A stretch of 64,000 nucleotides of DNA from JBCCQH01 sp039024435 (GCA_039024435.1 JBCCQH010000020.1:1-64000), one strand, 5' to 3'. Numbered from the stretch's first letter, positions 27,702-38,232 are shown. Notes: a model not told the origin generated them from the sequence alone. Program-made: numbers and translations.

Positions 27702-30700
27702 TTATTCAATGATGATCTTGCGGATCATTTCGTTGCCTTTGTTTGAGGTCACGCGGAGGAAGTACATGCCCGCCGCTGGTTGGCTGAGGTTGACTTCTTC
27801 ACGGTGGACCCGCACACCGGACAATTCACTGGCGTAAATCGTCTGACCGGTCAGGTTCATGATCTCAAGATTTACGTCCATGAACTTCGGCAAATCAAAG
27901 TCAATCGAGAACTCACCGGCATTCGGGTTCGGGAATACTTTGACCCCGGCGGTAAAGATTTCGTCTTCGATTTCGACCGGATCGCTGACCGTAAATACGT
28001 TGCAGACCGTAGTCTCACAGGTGCCGTCGCTAGCGGTTAAGCACACGTTAAAGCTGCCCATGGCCACGAAATTGTGGGTCGGATTCTGACCGGTGGCGGT
28101 GGAGCCATCCCCGAAATCCCAATCCCAAGAAGTGATATTCGAAGTGCTGTTGCCATTGAACTGGACCGTGCCGAATAGCGGCGCAACCCCAGGTGAAGTA
28201 AAGCTGGCGTTCGGCGCCGGCGCCGTAGCAATCACCACTTGGTCAGTAGCGGTACAACCGAGCGCATCGGTCACCTGCACACTGAAGGTGCCACCACTGC
28301 TGGTGGTTATAGTTTGGCCCGTCGAGCCATTGTTCCAAAGATAGCCTGTCGGACCCGTTCCGGCATCGAGCGTCGCGGATTCGCCATCACAAAGCGTCAG
28401 GTCCGGACCCAGATTCACGTTCAGGAAGGACTGCGTGACCAGCACGGTGTCGCTACCAACGCAACTGGACTGCGGATCGGTCACTTCAACAATGTAGGTT
28501 CCCGCTTGGCCTACCGTAATCGATTGCGTCGTGGCGCCGTTCGACCAGAGATAACCGAATCCAGGATTGCCCGCATTGAGGTTCACGGTTTGGCCTTGGC
28601 AGAGGACCGGAGGCTGGCCAATGTTCACCGTCGGGGTAGTTCCCATACCAATCATTACCTGGTCGGTTGCTGGGCAACCATTGGCATTGGTAACGGTCAC
28701 ACTGTAAGTTCCCGGCTGCGTACCGGTAATCGTCTGCGCGGTTGATCCCGTGCTCCAGTTGTAAGTTACCCCGGCGCTGCCCGCATCGAGCGTCCAATCG
28801 TCGCATTCCGTCCGATCCGGACCGAGGTTCACCACCGGTGCGAGCAGAGCATTCATTTCGACACTGTCAGTAGCCACACAGCCATTCGGCGTAGTGACCG
28901 TTACCCCGTACAGACCCGGGGCGGTTACCAGCACTTGCTGCGTCGTGGAACCGCTCGTCCAAGTGTAGCTGGTCCCCGTAGGTCCTGAACCCGCATCGAG
29001 CAAGTAGCCCAATCCCAGGCAGAAGGTAGTATCCGGACCGAGTTGCGCTACCGCATCCGCGAAGAAGTTGACCGTCACCGTATCCGTATTCACGCAACCG
29101 TCCGCGGAAGTAATTTCCACTTCATAAGTTCCGCTCGAAGACGGATATATGACCTGAGTGGTATCCGTGGTACTCCACAGATAAGTACTGCCCGGATTGC
29201 CCGCATCCAGCGAGTCGTAGCTGCACTGATCAATGGTATCGTTACCGTAAGGACGGCCCGGCAAGGTCAGCACGGTCACCAGCACTGAGTCGGTGGCCTG
29301 GCAGTTGTTCGAGTCGGTCACCGTCAAGGCGTAGACATCGGTCGAGTCCACGAAAAGGCCCGGACTGGTCTGACCGCCACCCCACAGGAAACCAACGTAC
29401 TGGTTGGTGTCGCCGTAGATGAAGAGCGGATCACAGTGGGTCGTATCCGCACCCAAATCCATGCTGATGGTAATGCCGGTGTACTCATCCGCCCCAATGT
29501 CCGGGGTGGTCGTACTCCGCGCCTGATCGTCAAAGTCATCGTTGACCAGCGGAGTCACCTTACCGAGGTTGTCAGCGTTGCTACAGACAATGTGCAGATC
29601 GGTTCCGGAAATGAATCCCGGCAGGATTTCCACCGAGTTTTGGTTGAGCGCCGGGAAGGTAGTCTGCCAAGCTCCCAAGGTGGTGTAAGTGGGCGAACCC
29701 CATTGAGCTAGAATTGGACCATTGGTAAAGAAGTTGTTGTAGTCCATCTCGTCGATCGGCGCCGTGTTCGTCACCCGGATGGCCATACCGCCCTGACCCG
29801 GGAAGGCACCGCCCCCGGAGAAGATGTTGTTGCACACCCGGATACTATCCGCAAATGAAGTCGACAGCGACATGTAGCAGGCATAGCCACTGTAACCGTC
29901 GAGGTGACAAGAGTTGTTGACGATATCGACATCGTAGGGATTGAGGAGGTACATCGCGTAGGCAAAGCTGGTCGAGTAGAAATCACCCCCAAACATATTG
30001 TTGGCGATCAGACCTTTACCGGAATTGTAGCGGTTGGCGTAGCCGGTGTAGGAAGCATAACGGCCCACTGAATGGACGCGGTTGCCCACGATCCGGAAAT
30101 CTCCGTGCGGATAGTAATTGTAAATCCCGTAGCTCGACGCCGAACCGATGTTCGGATTGCCGTAGACGTAGTTGTTTTCTACTTCGATGTGCTCTTGGTA
30201 ATAGGTAAAGATGCCGTAGAAGTAAAAGTCGGTCACCGTATTGTTGATGACTTTGTTGTTCTGCGTGTAAGTTGTACTGCTGATCCCATTGAGGCGCATC
30301 CCGTAGTAGCCACCGGTGATCGTGTTGTTGGAAATCGTACAGTTATTGGCCGTGTTGCCAAAGGTCGAGTACTGGTTCTCCGCAAAGACAATCCCGATGT
30401 TGTAGGCCGAGAGCGTCGAGGTCGGAACATTGATGACACAACTGTCGATCACGTTGAAATCGGCTTGGTTCCGTAAGTGGAAACCGTAGCCGTAGTTGCC
30501 CGTGAGATTAACGGTTAGGTTTTTGATCGTCGTGTGCTGGGTACCGTTCAGGAGAATGATTTCCTGGTTCGTGCTCGAGAAGCTTTGCTGGATGGTCGTC
30601 GTAGCGGCATCCCCCCCATCGACGGTAATCGTATTGGTCGGCGAAGTGCCGATGACATTATTCAGAAGGAACTGATCGGTATAGGTGCCCGGGGTAACGT

Positions 30701-32600
30701 CAATCGTGACCGGACCCGTGATCCCACAACTGCTCAACGCGGTGGCCGCGTCCGAGAAGCTATTGAAGTTATTGCCGGCAGTCGGTGCGGCACTGTTGAT
30801 CGTGTAGGCACCCGACATGCCGGTACAAACGTTCTGGCAGATCTGGTCGGAAGCATCCGGGTCACCGGTGATCTGCGGGTTAATCCGCACACACAATACG
30901 TAGTTGCCGGCGGTGGTGACATTCCAGGGAGTGGAAAAGGTGAAGTTTTGCTGTCCACCGGAAGTGCCCAGGGTCGTCGGCGTAAAGACTTCCGTCACCG
31001 ACCAGGTGGTTCCCCCATCCGTAGAGTACTGCAGGGTCAGCGGAATACCGTTCAAAGAGTTGTTGCCGTTGTTCTGGATTTGGACCGTGACGTTGTTGTT
31101 GCCGACCGTCAGCACCAAGGGGCTGACCAAGTCCCAAATATCTGCATCAAAGGGGGGCAAGACATGCTCGTCCGCACCCACATCCTTGATGACATCCGGT
31201 GCCAAAGGACGCGATTGACCGTCGATGTCGTCGGTAACCCAAGGAACATTGAAGCCCCAGTTGTTCAACGGAGGCCCAAACGTATGGAGATCGTTGGCTC
31301 CGAAGTAGTTCGGGTTGTTATTTTGTGAGTTTTGGTTGTACGCTGCGAAAGCTCCCTGCAGCGCGCCCAAAGTCGCGTAGGAACCTTGGAGGTAAGCGTA
31401 AATCGACCCTTCCGAGGTACTGTAGAGGTTGTTGTGGTCTACCGTACCGATGTAGTTTTGGTTGAGGATGTAGTAGACGTAGTTCGTACCGGCGCTCCCG
31501 GTTGCCGCAATCGAGTTGTTGATCAGGTCATTGTTCGTCGACTGCGAACCCGTGATATAGACCCCTCGCGAGCCCGAACCGGGATTGTCTACCCAAATCG
31601 AGTTATTGACAATCTTTGTGTAGCGGCAGGACGACATGTAAATCCCGTAGGCCGTACCCGTGGAGATGAAGTTGCCCCCGATCCAGTTGTTGTAGATGCG
31701 GATCTCATCGTTGGTATTGAAGTTACAGGAAAGCATGTAGATGCCGTACGTCCCGACATTCTGCAACTTGTTATAGGCCACGTCCATCCGCGAACAACTG
31801 CGGAAGTAAAGAGGGCGATTAAAGAGGTAAGTCGTACCCATCGTGATCTCATTCCCGTGAACATGGGGCTGATTGATGTCTTCCAGGTAGATGCCCGAGT
31901 AATAGGACTGAGTGATGACATTGCTGTCCAGGACCAATCCCGTAGACTGCGTATTCGTGGGGCCAGTAGCCGCGATACCGTGGCGTCCCCCGATGATTTC
32001 GTTGTTTTTGATCGTGACATCGGTCACGTTGAGGGCGTTGGTGGAGAAATAGGTCGCACCGATGATCCCTACTTTGTATCCACCGGAAGCGTTTGGCAGA
32101 GTGACTTTACATCCGCTGATTTCATTGTTCACACAATTGCTAATCATCTGGATCCCGTAACCATAGGTCGCGCCAGGGTTGGCGACGCCCAGATTGATGA
32201 TCCGAATGTTATCGGCACCATTCAGACGGAACGTATAGTCGTTGGTCGTATTGCTGGTCCAGGTCAGCGTCCGGGTATCCGGGTCGACCCCATCAAAGGT
32301 GATGACGTTGGTCGTCGAGGAACCAGTGACCGCATTGAGATTGACGCGCTCGTTGTACGTACCGGCCGAAACCGTAAACGTAACCGCACCAGAAACGCCC
32401 GGGCCCTGAGCTGGACCACCATCGGTACGCGTACCGAGGTTGAGATCGTTTACTGCCGAGACGAAGTTTTGGTAGTTGGTAGCAGAAGCAGGGGCGCCGG
32501 CATTGATCGTATAGCCGCCGCTCATCTGCGCGTAAGAGAACGACGCTGCGAACAATAAAAGCAAGGATAATAATAAAACCTGACGTATAGCTTCCTTCAT
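27702..32600 (-). CDS. Giant T9SS surface protein: beta-helix, Ig-like repeats, PKD
   Basis: 1632 residues. A signal peptide (to SYAQ, ~25) is followed by a NosD-like right-handed beta-helix (~25-480; VTIKNNEIIGGRHGIAATGP, NEITMGTTYLFNRPLYFRSC), a CARDB-like Ig module (~490-590), and a second beta-helix block (~600-1075) that restarts with GAYTINSAAPTAGNNFNSFS, a near repeat of the first block's opening. Six ~70-residue Ig-like repeats follow (LGPDTTFC...LDAG...YTW...GLYGVTVTTPNGC), then a PKD domain (WDWDFGDGSTATGQNPTHNF) and a type-A T9SS sorting domain (VFPNPNAGEFSIDF...KIIIE). Probably a cell-surface adhesin or polysaccharide-interacting protein; the ligand is unknown. The neighbour upstream has the same C-terminal half. 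Confidence 0.9.
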   Translation of the reverse strand: MKEAIRQVLLLSLLLLFAASFSYAQMSGGYTINAGAPASATNYQNFVSAVNDLNLGTRTDGGPAQGPGVSGAVTFTVSAGTYNERVNLNAVTGSSTTNVITFDGVDPDTRTLTWTSNTTNDYTFRLNGADNIRIINLGVANPGATYGYGIQMISNCVNNEISGCKVTLPNASGGYKVGIIGATYFSTNALNVTDVTIKNNEIIGGRHGIAATGPTNTQSTGLVLDSNVITQSYYSGIYLEDINQPHVHGNEITMGTTYLFNRPLYFRSCSRMDVAYNKLQNVGTYGIYMLSCNFNTNDEIRIYNNWIGGNFISTGTAYGIYMSSCRYTKIVNNSIWVDNPGSGSRGVYITGSQSTNNDLINNSIAATGSAGTNYVYYILNQNYIGTVDHNNLYSTSEGSIYAYLQGSYATLGALQGAFAAYNQNSQNNNPNYFGANDLHTFGPPLNNWGFNVPWVTDDIDGQSRPLAPDVIKDVGADEHVLPPFDADIWDLVSPLVLTVGNNNVTVQIQNNGNNSLNGIPLTLQYSTDGGTTWSVTEVFTPTTLGTSGGQQNFTFSTPWNVTTAGNYVLCVRINPQITGDPDASDQICQNVCTGMSGAYTINSAAPTAGNNFNSFSDAATALSSCGITGPVTIDVTPGTYTDQFLLNNVIGTSPTNTITVDGGDAATTTIQQSFSSTNQEIILLNGTQHTTIKNLTVNLTGNYGYGFHLRNQADFNVIDSCVINVPTSTLSAYNIGIVFAENQYSTFGNTANNCTISNNTITGGYYGMRLNGISSTTYTQNNKVINNTVTDFYFYGIFTYYQEHIEVENNYVYGNPNIGSASSYGIYNYYPHGDFRIVGNRVHSVGRYASYTGYANRYNSGKGLIANNMFGGDFYSTSFAYAMYLLNPYDVDIVNNSCHLDGYSGYACYMSLSTSFADSIRVCNNIFSGGGAFPGQGGMAIRVTNTAPIDEMDYNNFFTNGPILAQWGSPTYTTLGAWQTTFPALNQNSVEILPGFISGTDLHIVCSNADNLGKVTPLVNDDFDDQARSTTTPDIGADEYTGITISMDLGADTTHCDPLFIYGDTNQYVGFLWGGGQTSPGLFVDSTDVYALTVTDSNNCQATDSVLVTVLTLPGRPYGNDTIDQCSYDSLDAGNPGSTYLWSTTDTTQVIYPSSSGTYEVEITSADGCVNTDTVTVNFFADAVAQLGPDTTFCLGLGYLLDAGSGPTGTSYTWTSGSTTQQVLVTAPGLYGVTVTTPNGCVATDSVEMNALLAPVVNLGPDRTECDDWTLDAGSAGVTYNWSTGSTAQTITGTQPGTYSVTVTNANGCPATDQVMIGMGTTPTVNIGQPPVLCQGQTVNLNAGNPGFGYLWSNGATTQSITVGQAGTYIVEVTDPQSSCVGSDTVLVTQSFLNVNLGPDLTLCDGESATLDAGTGPTGYLWNNGSTGQTITTSSGGTFSVQVTDALGCTATDQVVIATAPAPNASFTSPGVAPLFGTVQFNGNSTSNITSWDWDFGDGSTATGQNPTHNFVAMGSFNVCLTASDGTCETTVCNVFTVSDPVEIEDEIFTAGVKVFPNPNAGEFSIDFDLPKFMDVNLEIMNLTGQTIYASELSGVRVHREEVNLSQPAAGMYFLRVTSNKGNEMIRKIIIE

Positions 32601-32731
32601 ATTAAAGTTTAGTTAATGATCGCGATGATACACCACGTACAATTATAAAAAATTTTAGACAAACATCCCACGGGACAATGCCTTCAAACTGAGCGAACAA
32701 ACACTTGTCGGCAAACCGACCGAATAAAAAG

Positions 32732-32767
32732 TCAAAGGTGTATTCTGCACTCAGAATACACCTTTGA
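32732..32767 (-). terminator. Terminator after the GEVED-domain gene
   Basis: Perfect 16-bp stem TCAAAGGTGTATTCTG / CAGAATACACCTTTGA with a 4-base loop, followed on the minus strand by ACTTTTTATT. It lies 24 bases past the stop at 32792 and separates it from the next T9SS gene. Confidence 0.9.
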
Positions 32768-32791
32768 ACCGGCAGCGAAAGCGGGCGCTAG

Positions 32792-35700
32792 TTACCGCAA
32801 GATCAGCTTTTTATAAGTCGTTTTGTCGCCGGTCGAGAGGCGCAGAATGTACACCCCGGTGGCGATGCCACTGAGATCAATGTCCTCCTTGAAGACAAAT
32901 ACATTGGGCTCAACCTGACGGAATAGCACTTTTCCGGACAGATCCGTCACTGCAAGCTCCAGGTCTCGGGGCCGGAACAGTTCCAGGAACAAGTGAAACA
33001 CCCCATCCGAAGGATTCGGATACAGTTCAAATGCCGCCGCAAAATCATCCTCCCCGATGCCCACGTAGTTGTTCACCTCAACGAGGGTAGTCGTGGTATC
33101 GCGGCATTGTCCGTCGTCGACCACCAAGCGCACCGTAAAGGTGCCCAGGGCGACGAACGAATGCGCAGGATTTTGCACGGTACTCACCGGGGAACCATCC
33201 CCAAAGTCCCACTCCCAGGAAATCGGAGTCGGCGTGGAAGCATCGTTGAATTGCAGGGTTTGGAACAGATTGGCTGTGGCGGGTGCGGTGATCGCCGCAT
33301 TGATCCCGGGAACCTGGCCCACGGTAGTGCTGGCCACTGCATCACAGCCCAAAGCGTCGGTCACGGTGACCGTGTAGCTCGCCGGATTAGATACCGAAAT
33401 GGTCTGCGTGGTCGCGCCGGTACTCCAACTATACGTATTGCCGGGGTTTCCGGCATCCAGAATCACAAAATTGCTGCCGCAGATATTCTGGGTCGGACCC
33501 AGATTCACCGAGAGGGCCGAGCCGATGATGTTCACCGTATCGCGTGCCGAACAGCCCGAAGGGGCGGTGACTTCTACAATGTACAAGCCCGGTGCCGTCA
33601 CGCCAATTGTCTGCGTAGTCGGACCATTGCTCCACGTGTAGTTTGCCCCCGGATTACCAGCATCCAGCGTGATCGTCTGGCCATTGCAGAGAATCTGATT
33701 CCCGCCCAGATTGACCGGCGGAGGCGTTCCCATGGTGATCGTCACCGAATCCACCGCAGTACAACTGAACTGATTGGTGACCGTCACGGTGTAGGTTCCT
33801 CCCATACTGAGGTTGATCGATTGGGCTGTAGAGTTGGTAGACCAACTGTAACTGGTCGCCCCGGCACCCGCATCGAGGACATAAGGGCCACATTCCACCC
33901 GGTCCGGGCCGAGATTGGTTCCCGGTGAGGGGAAATTATTGATGATCACGGTATCGATGGCCGCACAGCCACCCGGAGTGGTCACACTGGCCGCGTACGT
34001 CCCGGGCGAAGTCACCACGAGGATTTGCGAAGTGGCACCCGTACTCCAATTGTATACGGTGCCCACCGGCCCATTACCGGCGTTTAATTGCACCGGGGAT
34101 GAAGCACAGACCGTTTGATCCGGTCCCAAATTCAGGGAGGGCGGTATCGCAATCGTAATTGTCATGGAATCGGTGGACTCACAACCGACCGAGTCGGTCA
34201 CAATGACAGAATGGGTGCCCGCCGTAAAGAAAGGCTCAGTCTGAGAAGTTCCCGTGCTGCTCCAGAGGAAAGAGCCTCCCGGATGCACCCCGGCATCCAA
34301 CAGCACCGTATCCCCCGGACAAATCGTAGAATCCGGCCCCACATTCACAATAGGTTGTGAAAAACCAACCGTGAGCGTGTCAAAATCATAAAAACCGTTT
34401 GTATCGGTCACGATGACAGCATAAGTGCCGCCCAGCGTAATCGTATCGATCTGCGATTGCGGCCCGTTCGACCATTGGTACGTCGCAAACGACCCCGCAT
34501 CCAGAAACAGCGTATCACCCCCACAGATCAAGGTATCGGCGCCCAAATCGACAACCGGGCCTTCCGAGATCCGAATGTCATCAAAGGCAAAACCGTCGTA
34601 CTGTCCCGAGCCATCCGAACCGAAGGTGATGCGCAAACGCACCGACTGCAGGCCCGCCAGGCCATCCAGGCGGTGGGCTGCCGTCAGCCAGGTCCCACTC
34701 CCGTTCTGCGAGAGGTTACGGCCACACCAGGCGTCGCCCTGGCCCCCCGGCTGGGAAATCACATTTTGCTGGTTGTACCAGTTGCCCGGATCACCAAAGG
34801 CCCCGACATTGTTCCAGGTCGCCCCAAAGTCGGTAGAGTATTGCAAGTTGGAGCCATCCCAGCTCGATTCGGTTTCCCACCACACACTGAGGGAAATCCA
34901 GGGATTGCCCAACGCCGAGAAATCGAAACACGGGCCGATGACCCAGGAATCTTCATTTGTATTGTAAGTCGTATTGCCGAGACCGCCGGTAACCCAGGAA
35001 TTGACCCCGGAAGCGGCGCTGTTGATGACCGGTTTGGCTGGTGTCCCGAAGGTCCAGGAATTGTTTGCACCGCCCGAAGTCCAGCCGCCTTGCCCTCCTT
35101 CGAAATCTTCGATGTAGGGATAAGCCGAAATGCCCGGGATGGAGGTCACGGGTACGGTTACGGTATCGTTAAAGGGAACCGTATCACCCGTCAGGGTCGC
35201 CCAAGCCTTGATGGTGTAGACGCCCGGGGTGCCCAGGTTGGCGGTGTTGGTAAATGTATGCGAAACGGTGGAACCGGAGGCCAGCGGGCCGGTCATCGGC
35301 TCGGTGCCTTGCAGGACACCGTTGACGCTAAAGCTCACAGTCCAGGCATTTTGAACATTCGTACCGAAGTTTGTGACGTTGATGGTCACGGGCTCAGTCG
35401 CCGTCAGGTTACATCCGGAAGTCGGGCTAACCAAACTCGAAACCCCCAAATCATTCGGCGAAGAGGGGGTGATCACCACGGTATAGTCTTCGGTTTCGCC
35501 CCAGGTAAATGTCCCGCAGGGCGCCACGCTAGCGAGGTTACTCGTCTCGTGGACCACCACACGCATCCGGGTCGAACCCAGTCCGGCCGTCGCGGGGATC
35601 AATACGTTTCCGGGCAGCACGGTGGTCGGCGTGACCGGACCCGCGGAGAATACCTCCTCGCCAGGATCAATGAAATCACCGTCGCCGTTATAATCGATGT

Positions 35701-36010
35701 AGACCTTTACCGATTTCGGATAGTTGCCCCCGCAAGTGCCCGCGGTGACCGAAATCGGATAAGAGTTGCCGATGGTAACGTTAGTTGAAATGGAAGTAAA
35801 ATCCGTGTAGGTGGCACAGACGCCGAGCGTCGAGTTGTTGATGGTGTTGAATACCACCGCGCCACAATTTGAGTCAAAAGTGCTGCTTCCCCCTGAGGTA
35901 CAATACTGACCCCAGACGGTTCCGGAAATTGCCAGAAACAGCACGGAAGACCAAAGAACACGGTAGAGAGCAAGCAAACGAGTTGCTAAATCGATAAAGG
36001 GATTGGCCAT
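32792..36010 (-). CDS. T9SS surface protein: GEVED, CARDB, jelly-roll, Ig repeats, PKD
   Basis: 1072 residues. The N-terminal hydrophobic segment (~15-35) is preceded by a longer-than-usual n-region. A GEVED domain (~36-185; KVYIDYNGDGDFIDPGEEVF, FTWGETEDYTVVI) is followed by a CARDB-like module (~190-290) and a jelly-roll/MAM-like module (~295-475; EDFEGGQGGWTSGG, FDFSALGNPWISLSVWWETE, FDDIRISEG). Then come six ~70-residue Ig-like repeats (LGADTLICGGDTLFLDAG and similar), a PKD domain (WEWDFGDGSPVSTVQNPAHS) and a T9SS type-A sorting domain (LYPNPSDGVFHLF...LILR). An adhesive or substrate-binding surface role is inferred. A -7-like TAGATTTG (36051-36058, minus strand) precedes the gene. Confidence 0.9.
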   Translation of the reverse strand: MANPFIDLATRLLALYRVLWSSVLFLAISGTVWGQYCTSGGSSTFDSNCGAVVFNTINNSTLGVCATYTDFTSISTNVTIGNSYPISVTAGTCGGNYPKSVKVYIDYNGDGDFIDPGEEVFSAGPVTPTTVLPGNVLIPATAGLGSTRMRVVVHETSNLASVAPCGTFTWGETEDYTVVITPSSPNDLGVSSLVSPTSGCNLTATEPVTINVTNFGTNVQNAWTVSFSVNGVLQGTEPMTGPLASGSTVSHTFTNTANLGTPGVYTIKAWATLTGDTVPFNDTVTVPVTSIPGISAYPYIEDFEGGQGGWTSGGANNSWTFGTPAKPVINSAASGVNSWVTGGLGNTTYNTNEDSWVIGPCFDFSALGNPWISLSVWWETESSWDGSNLQYSTDFGATWNNVGAFGDPGNWYNQQNVISQPGGQGDAWCGRNLSQNGSGTWLTAAHRLDGLAGLQSVRLRITFGSDGSGQYDGFAFDDIRISEGPVVDLGADTLICGGDTLFLDAGSFATYQWSNGPQSQIDTITLGGTYAVIVTDTNGFYDFDTLTVGFSQPIVNVGPDSTICPGDTVLLDAGVHPGGSFLWSSTGTSQTEPFFTAGTHSVIVTDSVGCESTDSMTITIAIPPSLNLGPDQTVCASSPVQLNAGNGPVGTVYNWSTGATSQILVVTSPGTYAASVTTPGGCAAIDTVIINNFPSPGTNLGPDRVECGPYVLDAGAGATSYSWSTNSTAQSINLSMGGTYTVTVTNQFSCTAVDSVTITMGTPPPVNLGGNQILCNGQTITLDAGNPGANYTWSNGPTTQTIGVTAPGLYIVEVTAPSGCSARDTVNIIGSALSVNLGPTQNICGSNFVILDAGNPGNTYSWSTGATTQTISVSNPASYTVTVTDALGCDAVASTTVGQVPGINAAITAPATANLFQTLQFNDASTPTPISWEWDFGDGSPVSTVQNPAHSFVALGTFTVRLVVDDGQCRDTTTTLVEVNNYVGIGEDDFAAAFELYPNPSDGVFHLFLELFRPRDLELAVTDLSGKVLFRQVEPNVFVFKEDIDLSGIATGVYILRLSTGDKTTYKKLILR

Positions 36011-36110
36011 TTTATTACTACCCAGTGTTTTTATACTTGCGTGTAATATACAAATCTATTCGCACTTCCCCGCAATTTGAAATGTCATTCAGCAGAATTA
36101 TCCTCGCGTA

Positions 36111-36274
36111 AGAGGCGGTTGAAAATTGGTTTGTGAAATTTGCCAGCGCAGATTTTTTTGTCTCTCGAAGCTCATTTGGGAGTCCATAGCCCGAGCTATG
36201 GGCAAGAAAATAGCGGAAAAGGGGCGGAAAAAGATGCCATCGCAAAATCGCAGAATTAAATTTAAACCGCCGCT
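36111..36274 (+). repeat. MITE-like inverted-repeat element, copy B
   Basis: Full-length copy: starts AGAGGCGGTTGAAAATTGG, ends AAATTTAAACCGCCGCT. It shares TTTGTGAAATTTGC, GCAGATTTTTTTGT, AGTCCATAGCCCGAGCTA, GAAAATAGCGGAA and AAAAGATGCC blocks with the copies at 21.6 and 47.4 kb. Bordered by TA on both sides. Lies upstream of the GEVED-domain gene. Confidence 0.85.
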
Positions 36275-36431
36275 AGGCTACCCTTGATATGGGCAAATTC
36301 TTGAGGATCGTGGCGCATCGGTATCGGCGCGCCCTGCGGATTTTCCTGCCCGACCATTCCGGGGCAAAATTGTCGTGCGCTCGCGCGGAGTTTATCTCGC
36401 GGACTGCCCCGATTTTTTCTAAATTGCCGCT

Positions 36432-38129
36432 ATGAGCCTCAAAGTGTTCCAAATATTGTTCTGTTTTGTCGTTTGCTTTTCGGTGGGGCGTCTCCTCGCC
36501 CAGGACGCCGATTTGCCCCTGAACCACGAAGCCTACCACTACATCGACCGGCTGGACATCACCGGCGCAACCGGGACAACGGTTCACACCGACTACAAGC
36601 CCTATTCACGGGCGGCGGTAGCGGAAATATTTGCCCGAGCGGACAGCAGCTTCACTTCGGGACGGGATCGGGAATGGTTTGATCTCATGCGGATCGCTGC
36701 CGACGATGATTACGCCGATCAGCAGACCAGCAAAGGCGTCTTCAAAAAGCTTTACCGCAATGGCCGGGACTTTTTTTCCCTCCGCAAAGATCAGTTCCGC
36801 CTCTACATCAATCCCATCGGCAATCTAGGGGTGGGCGGCGATCAGGAGGACTACACCACCAATGCCAACGGCTCCGAATTTCTCCTCAACTACCGCAATA
36901 CCCGCGGGGTACGGGTCCGGGGTACGGCATTCAAGCGTTTGGGATTTTTCACCGAATTCACCGAAAATCAGTGGAAAACCCCAGTTTTTATGCGCAATCA
37001 GCAGGCGACCACAGGAGTTTTTGACGGGGAAAACTTCGTCAAAATCTTTGACGCGCCCACCGGAAATCCGGGCTTTGATTACTTCAATGCTCGGGGATAC
37101 ATCACCTATGCCCCGGCCAAGGAACTCCGGCTAAAGCTGGGCAAGGACCGCGCATTTTTCGGCAATGGCTACCAAAGCCTTCTGCTTTCCGACCACGCCA
37201 CCGATTATTTTTTTCTCAACATCCAGGCCCGGATCTGGAAGTTGGAATACGTGAGCCATTTCACCCAGATGACCGATTTTATCCGGGACAAACCAGACAG
37301 CTACGGCGTGTATCCCCGCAAGTACGCGGTCTTTCACCAACTGTCGTACAAGCCTTGGGACTGGCTGTCGGTGGGGGCCTTTGAGTCGGTGGTGTACTCC
37401 CCCACCCTGCCCGGCGGTCAGCGCGGGTTTGAACTGGAATACATGAATCCGATCATCTTTTACCGGAGTGTGGAACAATCGCTCGGCTCTCCGGACAATT
37501 CCATGCTCGGCTTGAACTGGAAGGCCAATTTGCTGCGCCGCTTTCAGCTCTACGGACAAATCATGCTGGACGATTTCAACTTTCGGAATCGCGACTTGGG
37601 CACCGGATACTGGGGCAATAAATACGGCTGGCAAGTCGGGATGAAGTACATCAATGCATTCTGGATTCCGCGCCTGGATTTGCAATTGGAATACAACCGG
37701 ATTCGTCCCTATACCTTCCAACACTTCAATCCCACCGCGAATTACGCCCATTACGGCCAACCCCTGGCCCACGCCCTGGGCGCAAATCTGTACGACTTGA
37801 ACCTCATGCTGCGCTACCAACCTTTCCCGCGGTGGAGTGGCAGCTTGCTCTTCACCCGCTTGACCAAGGGGCTCGACCTCGACGGCGCCAATTACGGCGG
37901 GGACATTTCGATTCCGTATACCTTGCGGGTCCAGGATTTCAACAACGTCCCGGGCCAGGGTTCACAACTGAATATTACGACGCTCCAAGGGCGAGTTGCT
38001 TACCGACTGCTGCGCCTCGATGCGTACGCCGAGGTGGAAGCGCGTTACCGCACCGAAAACGAATTTACCAGTCTGAGTGTCATGGGCTCCCTGCGCTTCA
38101 ATCTGCCTTACCGACCGGTCCGATTCTGA
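36432..38129 (+). CDS. Wzi-like outer-membrane barrel (capsule assembly family)
   Basis: 565 residues with a signal peptide ending near LLAQ (~24). The N-terminal helical part (YHYIDRLDITGATGTTVHTD, PYSRAAVAEIFARADSSF) and the following barrel with many aromatic-ended strands (LRLKLGKDRAFFGNGYQSLL, YMNPIIFYRSVEQSLGSPDN, LDLQLEYNRIRPYTF, ANYAHYGQPLAHALGANLYD) match the Bacteroidota capsule assembly Wzi family. In E. coli Wzi helps anchor capsule at the outer membrane; here no capsule genes are nearby, so the role may be different. The protein ends in RPVRF, a terminal aromatic as expected for BAM-inserted barrels. Confidence 0.82.
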   Translation: MSLKVFQILFCFVVCFSVGRLLAQDADLPLNHEAYHYIDRLDITGATGTTVHTDYKPYSRAAVAEIFARADSSFTSGRDREWFDLMRIAADDDYADQQTSKGVFKKLYRNGRDFFSLRKDQFRLYINPIGNLGVGGDQEDYTTNANGSEFLLNYRNTRGVRVRGTAFKRLGFFTEFTENQWKTPVFMRNQQATTGVFDGENFVKIFDAPTGNPGFDYFNARGYITYAPAKELRLKLGKDRAFFGNGYQSLLLSDHATDYFFLNIQARIWKLEYVSHFTQMTDFIRDKPDSYGVYPRKYAVFHQLSYKPWDWLSVGAFESVVYSPTLPGGQRGFELEYMNPIIFYRSVEQSLGSPDNSMLGLNWKANLLRRFQLYGQIMLDDFNFRNRDLGTGYWGNKYGWQVGMKYINAFWIPRLDLQLEYNRIRPYTFQHFNPTANYAHYGQPLAHALGANLYDLNLMLRYQPFPRWSGSLLFTRLTKGLDLDGANYGGDISIPYTLRVQDFNNVPGQGSQLNITTLQGRVAYRLLRLDAYAEVEARYRTENEFTSLSVMGSLRFNLPYRPVRF

Positions 38130-38232
38130 GTATTTCTCCGCGTCCAACACAACGAAACGACCACCGCCCGGAATTCCTAGAGGCCATGGTCGCTGAGTTG
38201 AAGCCGCCGCCGGAGCGGCAAAACGGGAAAGC

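Noticed and set aside
28000..34500. Regularly spaced repeats resembling a CRISPR or tandem array at DNA level
   Set aside because: The periodicity (~210 bases) is that of ~70-residue Ig-like protein repeats inside open reading frames; no short identical repeats with unique spacers exist in the window.
30534..35788. Long plus-strand frames opposite the two T9SS surface proteins
   Set aside because: Arg/Val-rich sequences without domains, produced by the repetitive Thr/Gly/Asn codons of the real minus-strand genes.
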